Counted from the first letter of the stretch, positions 8,121 through 16,491 are shown. The stretch: DNA of 64,000 nucleotides from Pseudomonas sp. QS1027 (GCF_002814235.1 NZ_PHSU01000034.1:47648-111647); one strand, 5' to 3'. Numbers and translations: made by a program. The notes: generated from the letters alone by a model not told the origin.

Positions 8121-10925
8121 ATGCGCGACAAAGCAGCTACAACACTGTTACAAACCATCCTTGCTAAGCCCTGGGTCTACAGGAGGAACGGTAGGTACTA
8201 CCTCAGGATGCGACCTGTAGGTTTATCCAGTGGTTTCTTTTCGGTATCCTTGCGGACCACCGAGAGACCACAGGCGAACGAGTTGACCAAAGACATCCTA
8301 TCGGCCCTTGCGGTGTTCCATCTGGATAACCCTGAGGCCTCGTGGGCGGACATCAAGGACCGCCTATCTGTAGTGAGCCGCGACGCTCTCCTAATGACCC
8401 ACACAGACGCCTCCCTGGTGGCCTACGAGTCGATCTACGAGGATTTACACACGAGCCTACGAAAAGCTACGGCCACCATGGGGCTCTCCCCGGATCAGCA
8501 CAGGGGAGCCGCTGTAGCACAGAGAATTCTGGACGCTTCTGTTGGTCGGCTAAGGGGAGACGCCACCGGTCTCCTCAATGTCATCGGCGAGCTGACAGGG
8601 GGCGACAACAGGGTAATTACTGCCAGTCCTGAGGTGGGCACCCAGCCACCATTGCGATGGGAAGAGCTATGGCCTAAGTACCTCAAGGAGAAGGCCGGGA
8701 ACCTCAAGGAGGGCTCTATAGATATCTACATGAGCAATTACACTGTGATCGGTTGCGCATTGACTGCTGTGGGTGTGCTTGATCTCAGGAAGCATACCCG
8801 CGAGGACCTCGTAGATATGCGGGAAGAGTTGTTAGAGACACGCAAGCCGATCACCGTGAACACCCTACTGACAAGCTTCAGCTCTGTGATGAATTGGGCC
8901 GTTGCCAACGACTTTTTGACTAAGGCCTACGTTACGAAACTCAAGCTGACAAAAGGCATAGAGAGCGAACGTATACCATTCGAAAGACACCAAGTGGAGA
9001 CCATCATGGCTCACGCTAACAGCCTGCCAGTGGATGCATGGGAGCGTTGGGGCCTATCACTCCTGGCAATCACCGGCGCGCGCGCGCGGGAGGTCACCCA
9101 ATTGACCAAGGACGATATTGTCAATGTGGAAGGGGTCACATGTATCCATATCCATGAGGGTGTCGAGGGGCAATCCATCAAGAACAAATACAGTGAGCGC
9201 ATGGTGCCCCTGGTGGATGGCTTGATGGGCTTTGACCTCTCTGCTTTTCTTCAGGCCCTTAACGGTCCTAACCCTCCTTTGGTTAGCGGCACTGGGATCA
9301 AGCATCATCGCGCGCGCGAGATATTCAACGACACGCTACGTGAGCTTCTACCAAACAAGGATAAAAACCAGACGCTCCATTCCCTGCGTCACCATATGGC
9401 AACATCGTGCAAGAACAAAGGAATCGCTGTGAACGATCTACGGGAGTTCGACTTGTCCCGCATCACCCCAAGCTACGACCGCCGTGTTAACGGTGACATC
9501 GGGATCATGGGAGCAACAGGCCGGACTACTGGCGAGCTGCTACACGACATCACCAAGGTCAAAGCGTCCAGCAAGGCCGAGAAGGCTGCGCTTGCAGAGG
9601 CCATGAAGATTCTCACAGGTCGGGCACGGCAGGAGCCCGAAGGGGCCTTAGCGACCACTGCGCGGATTCTCTCGGACCTGGGCTTTGTCGCGAAGAATGC
9701 CTACATGGGGGTCCAGTCGATCTCAGAGGTTGCCGGTATGGTGACCAAAGGGCATACGCACATGCTTCTGAAGGGTGTGCCGTTGCTCCGTGAGATGACG
9801 CAATGGGGCTCGAAGATCAGCACGAAGGACCTCAAGGATATGCATTCGATGGTGTTCGGTCGGGAGCTGGATAACCATCTTCGACCAACTCGTACAGACA
9901 TCGTTGAGCGCCTGAGGGATCAAGCGGACGTTAGCCCCCTGACAGCAAACGTAGTGGGCTCTCTCAAGTACGCAACCCAGGAGATATCGGCCCGGTCGCC
10001 GTTCACGAAGTTCCTTACAGAGTCGTCTAACTACATCGCGGATGCTGGTCGGTCGGGCGTCCTTTCGGACCTCGTTGACCATGTGTTGGCAGGGCGCCAG
10101 TCGAGTCTGTTCGATCCTCAAAGGCTCCACTCCATGTCTATCAGCCCCGAGCAATTCGAGGGCATCAAGGCGGCGATCCGGGAACACATGGTCGTTGGGA
10201 AGAACGGTAAGTACACCATCAAGGACCGTGCAGCCCTACAGCGTGACCCTCGGACAATGGACATGTGGCGGATGGGCGACAAGATTGCCCACGAGACCAT
10301 CTTGCGGCCACACGCTCTGTCGTCTGCTGACACCGTTGCTTACGGGGCAGGGGTCAAGATGGCTATGCAGTTCAAGAACTTCACCATGCGCTCTGTGAAC
10401 TCCCGGCTTGTCCGTGGCTTCCACGATGCAACGAAGAACGGTCGAGCGATTGACCAGACGATGCAAGCGGTCCTGTCTACTGGCCTCGCCGTTTCCACCT
10501 ATGTGGCAATGAAGTACAGCCAAGCGGCAGGCATGCCCAAGGACCAGCGTGATGGCTTCCTAAAGAACTCGCTTGATCCCAAGATGCTGGGTTACGCGGG
10601 TCTGTCCCGTAGTTCCCATATCGGGGCCCCATTGGGTCTACTGAACATCGTAGCGGCGCCTTTCGGTTTCGATCAGGGCGCGGCTGTACGTTCGTCGATC
10701 CTCCCACGGGGGCCCAAGGAGAAGCCCGAGCTGGGCGCAATGAAGTACAGCGCCACCCAGGACAAGCGATTCACCGGGTTCCTCGGTCGAGTCACTGAGC
10801 AGGTCCCCGCAATGGGCGTCCTGGCGAACGGTTATCAGACTGGCTACAACGCCTTCGGGGCGCTGGGCAGGGCGGCTTCGCTCTTCAGTTCATGCTCAAC
10901 TGTGTGTCCACGAGTCTGTCATTGA
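8121..10925 (+). pseudogene. In-frame chimera: truncated tyrosine integrase joined to T7 gp16-like internal virion protein
   Basis: One uninterrupted 934-codon frame. Start ATG 8121 is preferred: GGAG lies 11 bases upstream and the product begins at once with the integrase N-domain (PWVYRRNGRYYLRMRPVG). Residues to about 435 are a tyrosine recombinase with catalytic Arg in TGARAREV, Lys in KNKYSERMVPL and HxxR in LHSLRHHMAT, but the sequence leaves the family before the second His/Trp and the catalytic Tyr. From about 9435 on it is T7-like gp16 sequence (for example GYAGLSRSSHIGAPLG and GRVTEQVPAMG). Near 10880 it enters gp19-derived DNA out of frame and stops. Recombinase activity should be lost; it is unknown whether the fusion is translated. 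Confidence 0.85.
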
Positions 10926-11253
10926 GCGGGACTACCAGACCGCCCTGAACCCTGATGGGACCACGGATGTTAAATACAGCGGCTTCTACCAGCTCACGAG
11001 GATCACCAAGGACCGGGGAGCCCTGGCACATGATGACCGTTTAGACGCCCTGGCAATCGGGGTGCAGTTCTTCACAGAATCCATGGAGCGAGACTCCGAA
11101 GTAGGCGCTCAGGAGATGCTCTCGGATTTCATAGAAGAACACATGGAGCGTCACCTCCACGGTTTCGAGTCAGCTATGCAGTTGGCTGTGACCGGGGAGG
11201 TTGTCATGTCCTGGGAGGACGACACGGACACCGGAAGCTTTATCGAGTGGTAA
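10880..11253 (+). pseudogene. Terminase large subunit (T7 gp19-like), C-terminal remnant
   Basis: Read in the frame of the stop at 11251-11253, the last roughly 110 codons give ERDYQTALNPDGTTDVKYSG and then LTRITKDRGALAHDDRLDAL, ending GSFIEW. This matches the C-terminus of T7 DNA maturase B (gp19), including the HDDRLDAL motif of the terminase nuclease domain and the terminal SFIEW. A short further gp19-like piece, GFALQFMLN, can be read in another frame just upstream, so at least one more deletion or frame change lies at 10900-10925. The ATPase half is missing and no start codon is well placed. Confidence 0.8.
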
Positions 11254-11259
11254 CCATAG

Positions 11260-11286
11260 AGGGTCCTTAACGGGGCCCTTTATTTC
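11260..11286 (+). terminator. Phage hairpin terminator after gp19 remnant
   Basis: A stem of agggtcc pairing with gggccct (one G-T pair) and loop ttaacg, followed by ttattt, starts seven bases after the gp19 stop. This position fits a factor-independent terminator at the end of the late phage genes. Confidence 0.5.
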
Positions 11287-11336
11287 AGCAATTGGTTACT
11301 TTATGTACAGGCTGGAAGCCTTACAGACCGGGCCTC

Positions 11337-11359
11337 TCAAAACCCCTCACTATTAGGAT
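11337..11359 (+). promoter_or_regulatory. Phage RNA polymerase promoter (phiOR-like)
   Basis: The sequence caaaacccctcactattagg resembles the promoters of T7-group polymerases (core CTCACTAT; the gh-1 and T3 types carry ACCCTCACTA). Its place, between gene 19 and gene 19.5, is that of phiOR in T7. No phage RNA polymerase gene remains in the window, so the site is presumably silent. Confidence 0.65.
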
Positions 11360-11394
11360 AGGGGCCCGTTAGGGCATTACTGGTAGGGCCCTTT

Positions 11395-11434
11395 AGGGTC
11401 TCTTACAGGTCCTTTCAGGCCTCTAAGAGACCCT
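11395..11434. repeat. Perfect 11-bp inverted repeat in prophage right end
   Basis: agggtctctta (11395-11405) pairs exactly with taagagaccct (11424-11434) across an 18-base spacer. The surrounding 11360-11460 is full of short agaccctc/gggccc-type repeats, as in the right-end concatemer and packaging region of T7-like phages. Apart from these repeats and the promoter, the stretch 11254-11510 holds no gene. Confidence 0.55.
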
Positions 11435-11510
11435 CTACTTAAAGACCCTCATAGGTGGGTGATTATGCTGATAAGCATCACCTTCTAAGGGCAGGCACAA
11501 AGGAGCACAC

Positions 11511-11678
11511 ATGGACATGAAGGCAGCACTAAGCATCCTTCGGACCCTGCTGACCCACCGTGTCACCTACCGATTTCTTGCTTTACTCGTTGTCTCTCTT
11601 GGAGCTGTTCAAGGTGGTCCACTGGTCGAAGCCTTTGGGGATGTCATGTGCCTTCTACTTGGTGGCTGTGATGGGTGA
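11511..11678 (+). CDS. T7 gp19.5-like small phage protein, 55 aa
   Basis: ATG 11511 follows a good ribosome site (AGGAG at about 11500). The product contains ILRTLLTHRVTYRFLALLVV, close to the N-terminal part of T7 gp19.5 (about 49 aa), whose conserved core is LLxHRVTYRFLxxL; one hydrophobic segment is present. Gene 19.5 is the last gene of T7 and its function is unknown. Position directly after the gp19 remnant and the phiOR-like promoter supports the call. A longer frame at 11560-11742 overlaps it but has no family resemblance. Confidence 0.7.
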   Translation: MDMKAALSILRTLLTHRVTYRFLALLVVSLGAVQGGPLVEAFGDVMCLLLGGCDG

Positions 11679-11813
11679 CGTGTTGGGTATACTTGCAGGG
11701 GCCGTTAGGGCCAATGAGAATCTGACAGAAAAATCTGAGTGACCACCTCAGTCAGGGCGGTGCGCCAAGTTCCCCCGTAGGGCCCTCGCGCGCGCGCCTG
11801 AGCCTTATGGCGT

Positions 11814-11848
11814 GCGCGCATGGGTCCTTATCGTGCGCCCATGCGCGC
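11814..11848. repeat. GC-rich perfect inverted repeat
   Basis: gcgcgcatggg (11814-11824) pairs exactly with cccatgcgcgc (11838-11848) with a 13-base loop, and there is no T-tract. It lies in the 293-base gene-free stretch 11679-11971 between gp19.5 and attR. That stretch also holds a cgcgcgcg run and shows no reading frame I can support. Confidence 0.55.
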
Positions 11849-11971
11849 CTCTGTAGGCTGGTCGTTCAGCCGCCTCCCAGGTGTCACAGGGATGCGTCAA
11901 GAGTGTTACAAACAGGCTTGACCCCCCGGCAAACAGGCCCGTAGCATGGCCGCCCGCGCTCTCCCAATCAA

Positions 11972-11992
11972 TCGGATACATTTATCGTTTCA
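11972..11992 (+). other. attR: attR-like direct repeat
   Basis: Right copy of the 21-bp repeat (begins tcggatacatttatc). It sits 25 bases before the start of the chromosomal membrane-protein gene at 12018, so the integration target is the leader or promoter region of that gene. Confidence 0.7.
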
Positions 11993-12017
11993 AGTTTTAA
12001 CTATTCAGGAATAGGTA

Positions 12018-12206
12018 ATGACTCAATCGCAGCGTCTGAAGTACTCGATTCTGATTTCCCTAGTGGTGCTGGGGATCATGTTCGGCCTGTCCTATCTGCA
12101 AAACACCGGGGTCATCAGCGAGAAGCTGTTCCAGTACATCGCCATTGGCGTGGCGGTGCTCGTGGTGGTGATCAACGGTGTCATGCGCCGCAAGGTCAAG
12201 CCCTGA
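12018..12206 (+). CDS. Small inner-membrane protein, 62 aa
   Basis: Begins MTQSQRLKYSILISLVVLGI at ATG 12018. Two hydrophobic segments (about residues 9-27 and 38-55) are separated by a short polar loop, and the tail MRRKVKP is basic, so both ends probably face the cytoplasm. I do not recognise a named family. The codon use is that of the chromosome, not the prophage. The attachment repeat lies in its 5' leader, so the phage insertion must have changed what lies upstream of this gene. Confidence 0.6.
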   Translation: MTQSQRLKYSILISLVVLGIMFGLSYLQNTGVISEKLFQYIAIGVAVLVVVINGVMRRKVKP

Positions 12207-12208
12207 AC

Positions 12209-12616
12209 TCAGGTATCGAGACCCGTGGCCTGCGGCTCGGCGTCCTGTAGCTCCAGGGTCGCGGTCGCATCCGGGTGCAGGCTGTAGCTCTTGTCCGCGT
12301 TGAGCACCACGACGCCCTCGCTGCACAGGCGCTTGAGCACCTCGCGCACGCTGAGAAAGGACAAGGGAATGCCCAGCTCCAGCAAGTGACTGTGAACCCC
12401 GCGCACACCCAGCCGGCGATGGTCTTCGCCGGCGCTCAAGAGCGCATCGATGACTTTGAGGCGGATCAGGCTGGTGCGCAAACCGAAGTGTTTGAGCAAC
12501 TGACGAATACGGTGGTTACCGCTGCGTTCGGCAGGTTTGGCCAACATGGCGCCCGAGCTGTAGGAAGGATCGCGTTGCAAGGAAATACCGTCCGTTGACC
12601 TGTGCTGGTCGTACAT
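12209..12616 (-). CDS. Fur-like winged-helix protein (PA2384-type)
   Basis: 135 aa from ATG 12616, chosen because AAGGAG lies seven bases upstream; the frame continues further up but with poor sequence. Residues from about 35 read RIRQLLKHFGLRTSLIRLKV, then about 45 residues matching the Fur DNA-binding domain (the 'T..R..Il..L' opening, recognition helix near SFLSVREVLKRL). The C-terminal metal-binding dimerisation half of Fur is missing. P. aeruginosa has a similar iron-responsive gene, PA2384, next to pvdQ in the same divergent arrangement (from memory), so a role in iron control is likely. It ends two bases from the stop of the membrane-protein gene. Confidence 0.65.
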   Translation of the reverse strand: MYDQHRSTDGISLQRDPSYSSGAMLAKPAERSGNHRIRQLLKHFGLRTSLIRLKVIDALLSAGEDHRRLGVRGVHSHLLELGIPLSFLSVREVLKRLCSEGVVVLNADKSYSLHPDATATLELQDAEPQATGLDT

Positions 12617-12754
12617 GCAAAAACTCCTTTTCAGAGCCTGATCAGGAAGGTGATGTCGGCTCTCCTTGATAAGGACGAGCGAGACGGATAAATCATGAAG
12701 CTTCGAATGTAGAAAATTTGTCAGTATCAGGTCGCAGACAGGCGATGGCACCCC

Positions 12755-12817
12755 GATATCCCCAAACTTTCATGTTCGGGCTCCTGGATACCCCTAAATT
12801 TTCATGTTCAGACTCGT
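12755..12817 (+). promoter_or_regulatory. Direct repeats and candidate iron-starvation (PvdS) box before pvdQ
   Basis: Two 31-base copies starting gata (12755 and 12787) match at 25 of 31 positions and share aaa-ttttcatgttc. The second contains TAAAT (12795-12799) and CGT (12815-12817) with 15 bases between. The PvdS box is TAAAT-N16/17-CGT, so spacing is one short. The rest of the 318-base gap 12617-12934 shows nothing else I can support. Confidence 0.45.
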
Positions 12818-12934
12818 CTTTATGGGCAGGCATCGGCCGTCCCTTGTTTGATTTGCACGGTGGCCGATTTCCGGGCTGCCGTTCGCTGTCGCGCGCGCGC
12901 TCGCCTGGTGTTCGATATTCCATCAGGAGTCAGT

Positions 12935-15259
12935 GTGATTATTACCCGCTCGCTATCCAGGCTGTGCCTGGCGACGTTGTTGATCGGCCTCGGTACCCAC
13001 GCCGTGGCCCGCGTGGGGGCTGACGGGAGTCGCGACCTGAGCGCCGAGATCCGTCGCACCACTTTTGGCGTACCGCATATTCGCGCCAGCGACGAGCGCG
13101 GGCTGGGCTACGGCATCGGCTACGCCTATGCCCAGGACAATCTGTGCCTGCTGGCCAACGAAATCGTCACGGTCAATGGCCAGCGCTCGCGTTACTTCGG
13201 CCCCGAGCAGATGACCCTCGAGCGGCGTGACAACCTCACCAGCGACCTGTTCTTCAACTGGCTCAATACGCCGGAGGCGGTAGCGGCCTTCTGGAAGGCG
13301 CAAACCCCGCAGGTCGCGCAGTTGATCGAAGGTTATGTCGCCGGCTACAACCGCCAGCTCAGCGAGCGCCAGGCCGGGGGCTTGCCGGAGCAGTGCCGGG
13401 GCGAGTGGGTACGGCCGATCACGCCGCAGGACCTGGTCAGGCTGACCCGCCGCCTGCTGATGGAAGGCGGTGCCGGGCAGTTCGCCGAAGCCCTGGCCGC
13501 CGCCACGCCACCCCAGCAGACCGCCCAGGTGGCGAGCCCGTCGTTCCAGTTGGCGGCCGAACGCCTGCAACGTTTTGCCCTGGACCGTGGCAGCAATGCG
13601 GTGGCGGTCGGCGGCGAGCGTTCGTTCAACGGTCGTGGGTTGTTGCTCGGCAACCCGCATTTCCCCTGGGTCGGCGGCCTGCGTTTCTATCAGATGCACC
13701 TGACCATTCCCGGCCAGCTTGATGTGATGGGCGCGGCCTTGCCGGGCCTGCCGATGATCAATATCGGCTTCAACCGGCACCTGGCCTGGACCCACACGGT
13801 GGACACGTCCAGGCATTTCACCCTGTATCGGTTGCAGCTCGACCCCAAGGACCCGACCCGTTACCTGCTCGATGGCCAATCCACGGCGATGGACAAGCGC
13901 CTGGTCAAGGTCGAGGTCAAGCAGGCCGATGGCAGCACCAGGACGGTTGAGCGGGTGCTCTACAGCTCGGTGTTCGGGCCGGTGGTGCAATGGCCCGGCA
14001 AGCTCGACTGGAACCGCGAGGTGGCGTTCAGCCTGCGCGATGCCAACCAGGACAACGACCGCGTATTGCAGCAGTGGTACGCGATGGATCATGCCGACAA
14101 CCTCCAGGCGTTGCAGGCGTCGGTGCAGCGGATTCAGGGCATTCCGTGGGTCAATACCCTGGCGGTGGATGACCAGGGGAAGGCGCTGTATATGAACCTG
14201 TCGGTGGTGCCTTATGTGAATGCAGCCAAGCTGGCCTTGTGCGGCGACCCCCGTGGCAGCGGGCCGCTGGTGGTGCTCGACGGCTCGCGCAAGACCTGTG
14301 CCTGGGACGTGGCGGCAAATGCCGCGCAGAAAGGCATCTTCCCGGCGGACCAGTTGCCGCAACTGGAGCGTGGCGACTATCTGCAGAACTCCAACGATTC
14401 GGCCTGGATGGTCAACCCGCGGGCGCCGCTCAAGGGCTTTTCGCCGCTGGTCAGTCGTGAGGGCGAGCCCCTCGGGCCACGGGCGCGCTTTGCCCTCGAG
14501 CGCCTGGCGCGGCTGGACCGGCCCGCGGCGATCAAGGTCGCGGACTTGCAGGCGATGGTGATGGACGATCAGGTATACCTGGCCAGCCTGGTGCTACCGG
14601 ACCTGCTGCGTTTCTGCGCCGGCGACCTGGGCAGCGATGCCGCGGCGTTGGCGCCGGTGTGCGCCAGCCTCAAGGACTGGGACGCCCACGCAAACCTGCA
14701 AAGCGGGCTGGGCATGGTGCATTTCCAGAACATCCTGGCGCATTTGTCCGAAGGTGAAAACTTCTGGCGGGTCAGGTTCGATCCGGCCGATCCGCAGCAC
14801 ACCCCGCGTGGCCTGGCTTTCGAGCAGATCAAGGTGGCCAGGGCGCTGCACGCGGCGATGCTGGCGTCGCTGGAACAGGTGAAGGCGGCGGGGCTGACGG
14901 CCGACAGTCACTGGGGCGATGTGCAGCAGGTCAGCCAGGGCGGGCAGCCGGTGCCGGTGCATGGCGGTCCGGCGACCCTGGGCATCTACAACGCGATTCA
15001 GAGTGTGCCGGGGGAGAGTGGCAAGCGCGAAGTCGTGGGTGGCACCAGCTATCTGCAGGTAGTGAGTTTTGACGACAAGGGACCCCAGGCGCTGGGGTTG
15101 CTGGCGTTTTCGTTGTCCACTGACCCGACATCGCCGCACTTCCGCGATCAGACCGACGCGTTCTCGAAGAAGCAGTGGAGTGTGTTGCCGTTCACCGAAC
15201 AGCAGATCAAGGCGGATGCCGAGTACCGCGTGCAGGTGATCCGCGAACCGCAGCAGTAA
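12935..15259 (+). CDS. pvdQ: Acyl-homoserine lactone / pyoverdine acylase PvdQ
   Basis: 774 aa from GTG 12935 (AGGAG five bases upstream). A signal peptide leads to a periplasmic N-terminal-nucleophile hydrolase. It opens with EIRRTTFGVPHIRASDERGL and ends near SPHFRDQTDAFSKKQW, both close to P. aeruginosa PvdQ. The self-processing site is G-S220 in LDRGSNAVAVGG (Ser217 in PAO1): autocleavage makes the new N-terminal Ser that is the nucleophile. PvdQ removes the fatty acyl chain from the pyoverdine precursor and also cleaves long-chain acyl-homoserine lactones. Neighbours are a Fur-like gene and fpvR, which supports the pyoverdine role. Confidence 0.93.
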   Translation: MIITRSLSRLCLATLLIGLGTHAVARVGADGSRDLSAEIRRTTFGVPHIRASDERGLGYGIGYAYAQDNLCLLANEIVTVNGQRSRYFGPEQMTLERRDNLTSDLFFNWLNTPEAVAAFWKAQTPQVAQLIEGYVAGYNRQLSERQAGGLPEQCRGEWVRPITPQDLVRLTRRLLMEGGAGQFAEALAAATPPQQTAQVASPSFQLAAERLQRFALDRGSNAVAVGGERSFNGRGLLLGNPHFPWVGGLRFYQMHLTIPGQLDVMGAALPGLPMINIGFNRHLAWTHTVDTSRHFTLYRLQLDPKDPTRYLLDGQSTAMDKRLVKVEVKQADGSTRTVERVLYSSVFGPVVQWPGKLDWNREVAFSLRDANQDNDRVLQQWYAMDHADNLQALQASVQRIQGIPWVNTLAVDDQGKALYMNLSVVPYVNAAKLALCGDPRGSGPLVVLDGSRKTCAWDVAANAAQKGIFPADQLPQLERGDYLQNSNDSAWMVNPRAPLKGFSPLVSREGEPLGPRARFALERLARLDRPAAIKVADLQAMVMDDQVYLASLVLPDLLRFCAGDLGSDAAALAPVCASLKDWDAHANLQSGLGMVHFQNILAHLSEGENFWRVRFDPADPQHTPRGLAFEQIKVARALHAAMLASLEQVKAAGLTADSHWGDVQQVSQGGQPVPVHGGPATLGIYNAIQSVPGESGKREVVGGTSYLQVVSFDDKGPQALGLLAFSLSTDPTSPHFRDQTDAFSKKQWSVLPFTEQQIKADAEYRVQVIREPQQ

Positions 15260-15288
15260 CCTAGAAGGCGATGGGCAACGCGGTCCCT

Positions 15289-15316
15289 TGTAGGAGCCAG
15301 CAAGCCGGCTCCTACA
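15289..15316. repeat. Single REP hairpin between pvdQ and fpvR
   Basis: tgtaggagcc and ggctcctaca form a stem around an eight-base centre. Lying between two convergent genes, it may also stop transcription from both sides, although there is no T-run. Confidence 0.6.
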
Positions 15317-15343
15317 GGTTTTGCGACACGCTCAAGAGGCTGA

Positions 15344-16345
15344 TCAGCCCTTGGGGGTATCCTGCGGGATTGCGTTGATCACTGCCTGGCCTTCCTTGTT
15401 CTGCGTCAGGTACACCGGCAGGACCTTGGGCAGGGAGGTCAGCAACCGCTGCACTTCCCCGGTGCTGTAGATCCCGCCGATACGAATCGCCCCGGTGGTC
15501 TTGTCGGCCAGCAGTGCCGGACGCTCCAGGTAGCGGTTGATCAACGGCAGGGCATCGCTCAGCATCAGGTTGTCGAGCACCAGCTTGCCGGTGCGCCAGG
15601 CCAGGTTGGCGTCTTGCGCATAGGTCTGGCTGATCTGCGGTTCATAGTCGCCGGATTTGTAGCGGGCCTGCATGCCCGGGTCCAGGCGATAGCCATCGCC
15701 GGGACGGGCGGTGTTGCTGCTGACCAGCACCGAGCCTTGCAGCAAGGTCACGCGAACCTGGTCCTGGTACATCCACACGTTGAACTTGGTTCCGGTGACT
15801 CGCACCTGACCCTCGGCGGCCTTCACCACGAAGGGATGCTCGGCGTCGTGGCGCACCTCGAAATAGGCCTCGCCCTTTTTCAAGGTCACCCGGCGCTGAT
15901 CCTTGTAGTTGCTGTAGGTCAGTTGCGTTCCCAGGTTCAGTTCCACCTGGCTGCCGTCGGCCAGGGTGACCTGGCGCAACTGGTTCGAGGCCTCGAAGCT
16001 CTGGTAGGTATTGGGAATCCAGCCGAGGTTCCAGCCCAGGTAGCCGGCGACAGGAACCGCCAACAGGCTGATGGCCGCGGCCATGCCGTAGCGTTGCCAG
16101 CTAGGGCGCTTCGGTACCAGGGCCACCACCTGGGGCGCGGCGGTCGGTGGCAGTTGATCGGCCACGTCCCAGATTTCCAGCATGGCTTCGTATTCGAAGG
16201 CATGCAGCGGGTCGGCCTTGAGCCAGGCGGCGAAGGCTTCGCGCTCGGCGCCGGTGCAATCCTCTTCATGCAGCCGCATGCACCAATGCGCGGCAGCGTC
16301 GGTGATGGCGTCGTACTCGGCTTCTGAAAGGATCGGTTCGCTCAT
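15344..16345 (-). CDS. fpvR: FecR-family anti-sigma regulator, probably FpvR
   Basis: 333 aa from ATG 16345 (an in-frame ATG at 16369 is also possible). The N-terminal cytoplasmic domain has the FecR pattern AAHWCMRLHEEDCTGAEREA with AFAAWLKADPLHAFEYE, which binds the ECF sigma factor. One membrane segment follows near residues 90-110 (MAAAISLLAVPVAGYLGW). Then comes the periplasmic FecR domain (VTLADGSQVELN, GEAYFEVRHD, FNVWMYQDQVRVTLLQGSV) that senses the TonB-dependent receptor. Size is like PAO1 FpvR (331 aa), the pyoverdine anti-sigma factor for PvdS and FpvI. Position beside pvdQ and a perfect iron-starvation box upstream support FpvR over other FecR paralogues. Confidence 0.82.
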   Translation of the reverse strand: MSEPILSEAEYDAITDAAAHWCMRLHEEDCTGAEREAFAAWLKADPLHAFEYEAMLEIWDVADQLPPTAAPQVVALVPKRPSWQRYGMAAAISLLAVPVAGYLGWNLGWIPNTYQSFEASNQLRQVTLADGSQVELNLGTQLTYSNYKDQRRVTLKKGEAYFEVRHDAEHPFVVKAAEGQVRVTGTKFNVWMYQDQVRVTLLQGSVLVSSNTARPGDGYRLDPGMQARYKSGDYEPQISQTYAQDANLAWRTGKLVLDNLMLSDALPLINRYLERPALLADKTTGAIRIGGIYSTGEVQRLLTSLPKVLPVYLTQNKEGQAVINAIPQDTPKG

Positions 16346-16467
16346 GAATTCTTCCCTGGTTTCGGCCATTCTAACCCTCGGCAGTCGCTGTCGAGAACAG
16401 CGGATAACAAACATGTCAATTTGATGGCTCGCACCGCGCGTCTTCGAAGATCCTGGAACAGGGTGTG

Positions 16468-16491
16468 ACGTCCGGGTTCGATATTTATTTA
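16468..16491 (-). promoter_or_regulatory. Iron-starvation (PvdS-type) promoter of fpvR
   Basis: On the minus strand TAAAT (16491 to 16487), exactly 16 bases, then CGT (16470 to 16468). This matches the TAAAT-N16-CGT box recognised by the ECF sigma factor PvdS. It lies about 120 bases before the fpvR start. Confidence 0.7.

Larger units (their letters stand above)
8064..11992 (+). mobile_element. Degraded T7-like (autographivirus-type) prophage
   Basis: The 3.9-kb segment between the two 21-bp repeats differs from its neighbours in codon use and base composition and carries only phage remains. In order: a tyrosine integrase lacking its C-terminus, fused to the C-terminal part of a T7 gp16-like internal virion protein; the end of a gp19-like terminase large subunit; a phage-polymerase-type promoter; a gp19.5 homologue. 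In T7 the order is 16, 17, 17.5, 18, 18.5, 19, phiOR promoter, 19.5, so the right end keeps T7 synteny while genes 17-18.5 and the whole early and middle regions are gone. An integrase at one end implies a once temperate T7-like phage. Confidence 0.85.

Noticed and set aside
8098..8220. Short frame at ATG 8098 with a strong ribosome site (GGGAGG) before the integrase
   Set aside because: Ends after about 40 codons in another frame with no recognisable sequence; the integrase domain begins at 8121.
11560..11742. 60-codon frame overlapping gp19.5
   Set aside because: Out of frame with the T7 gp19.5 match, which has the better ribosome site; no similarity recognised.
8064..11992. tRNA or tmRNA gene as phage attachment target
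   Set aside because: No cloverleaf or CCA-type end is visible at either repeat.
12848..12934. Upstream extension of pvdQ to ATG 12848
   Set aside because: It would add 29 Arg/Cys-rich residues before the signal peptide; GTG 12935 has the ribosome site and the correct signal sequence.
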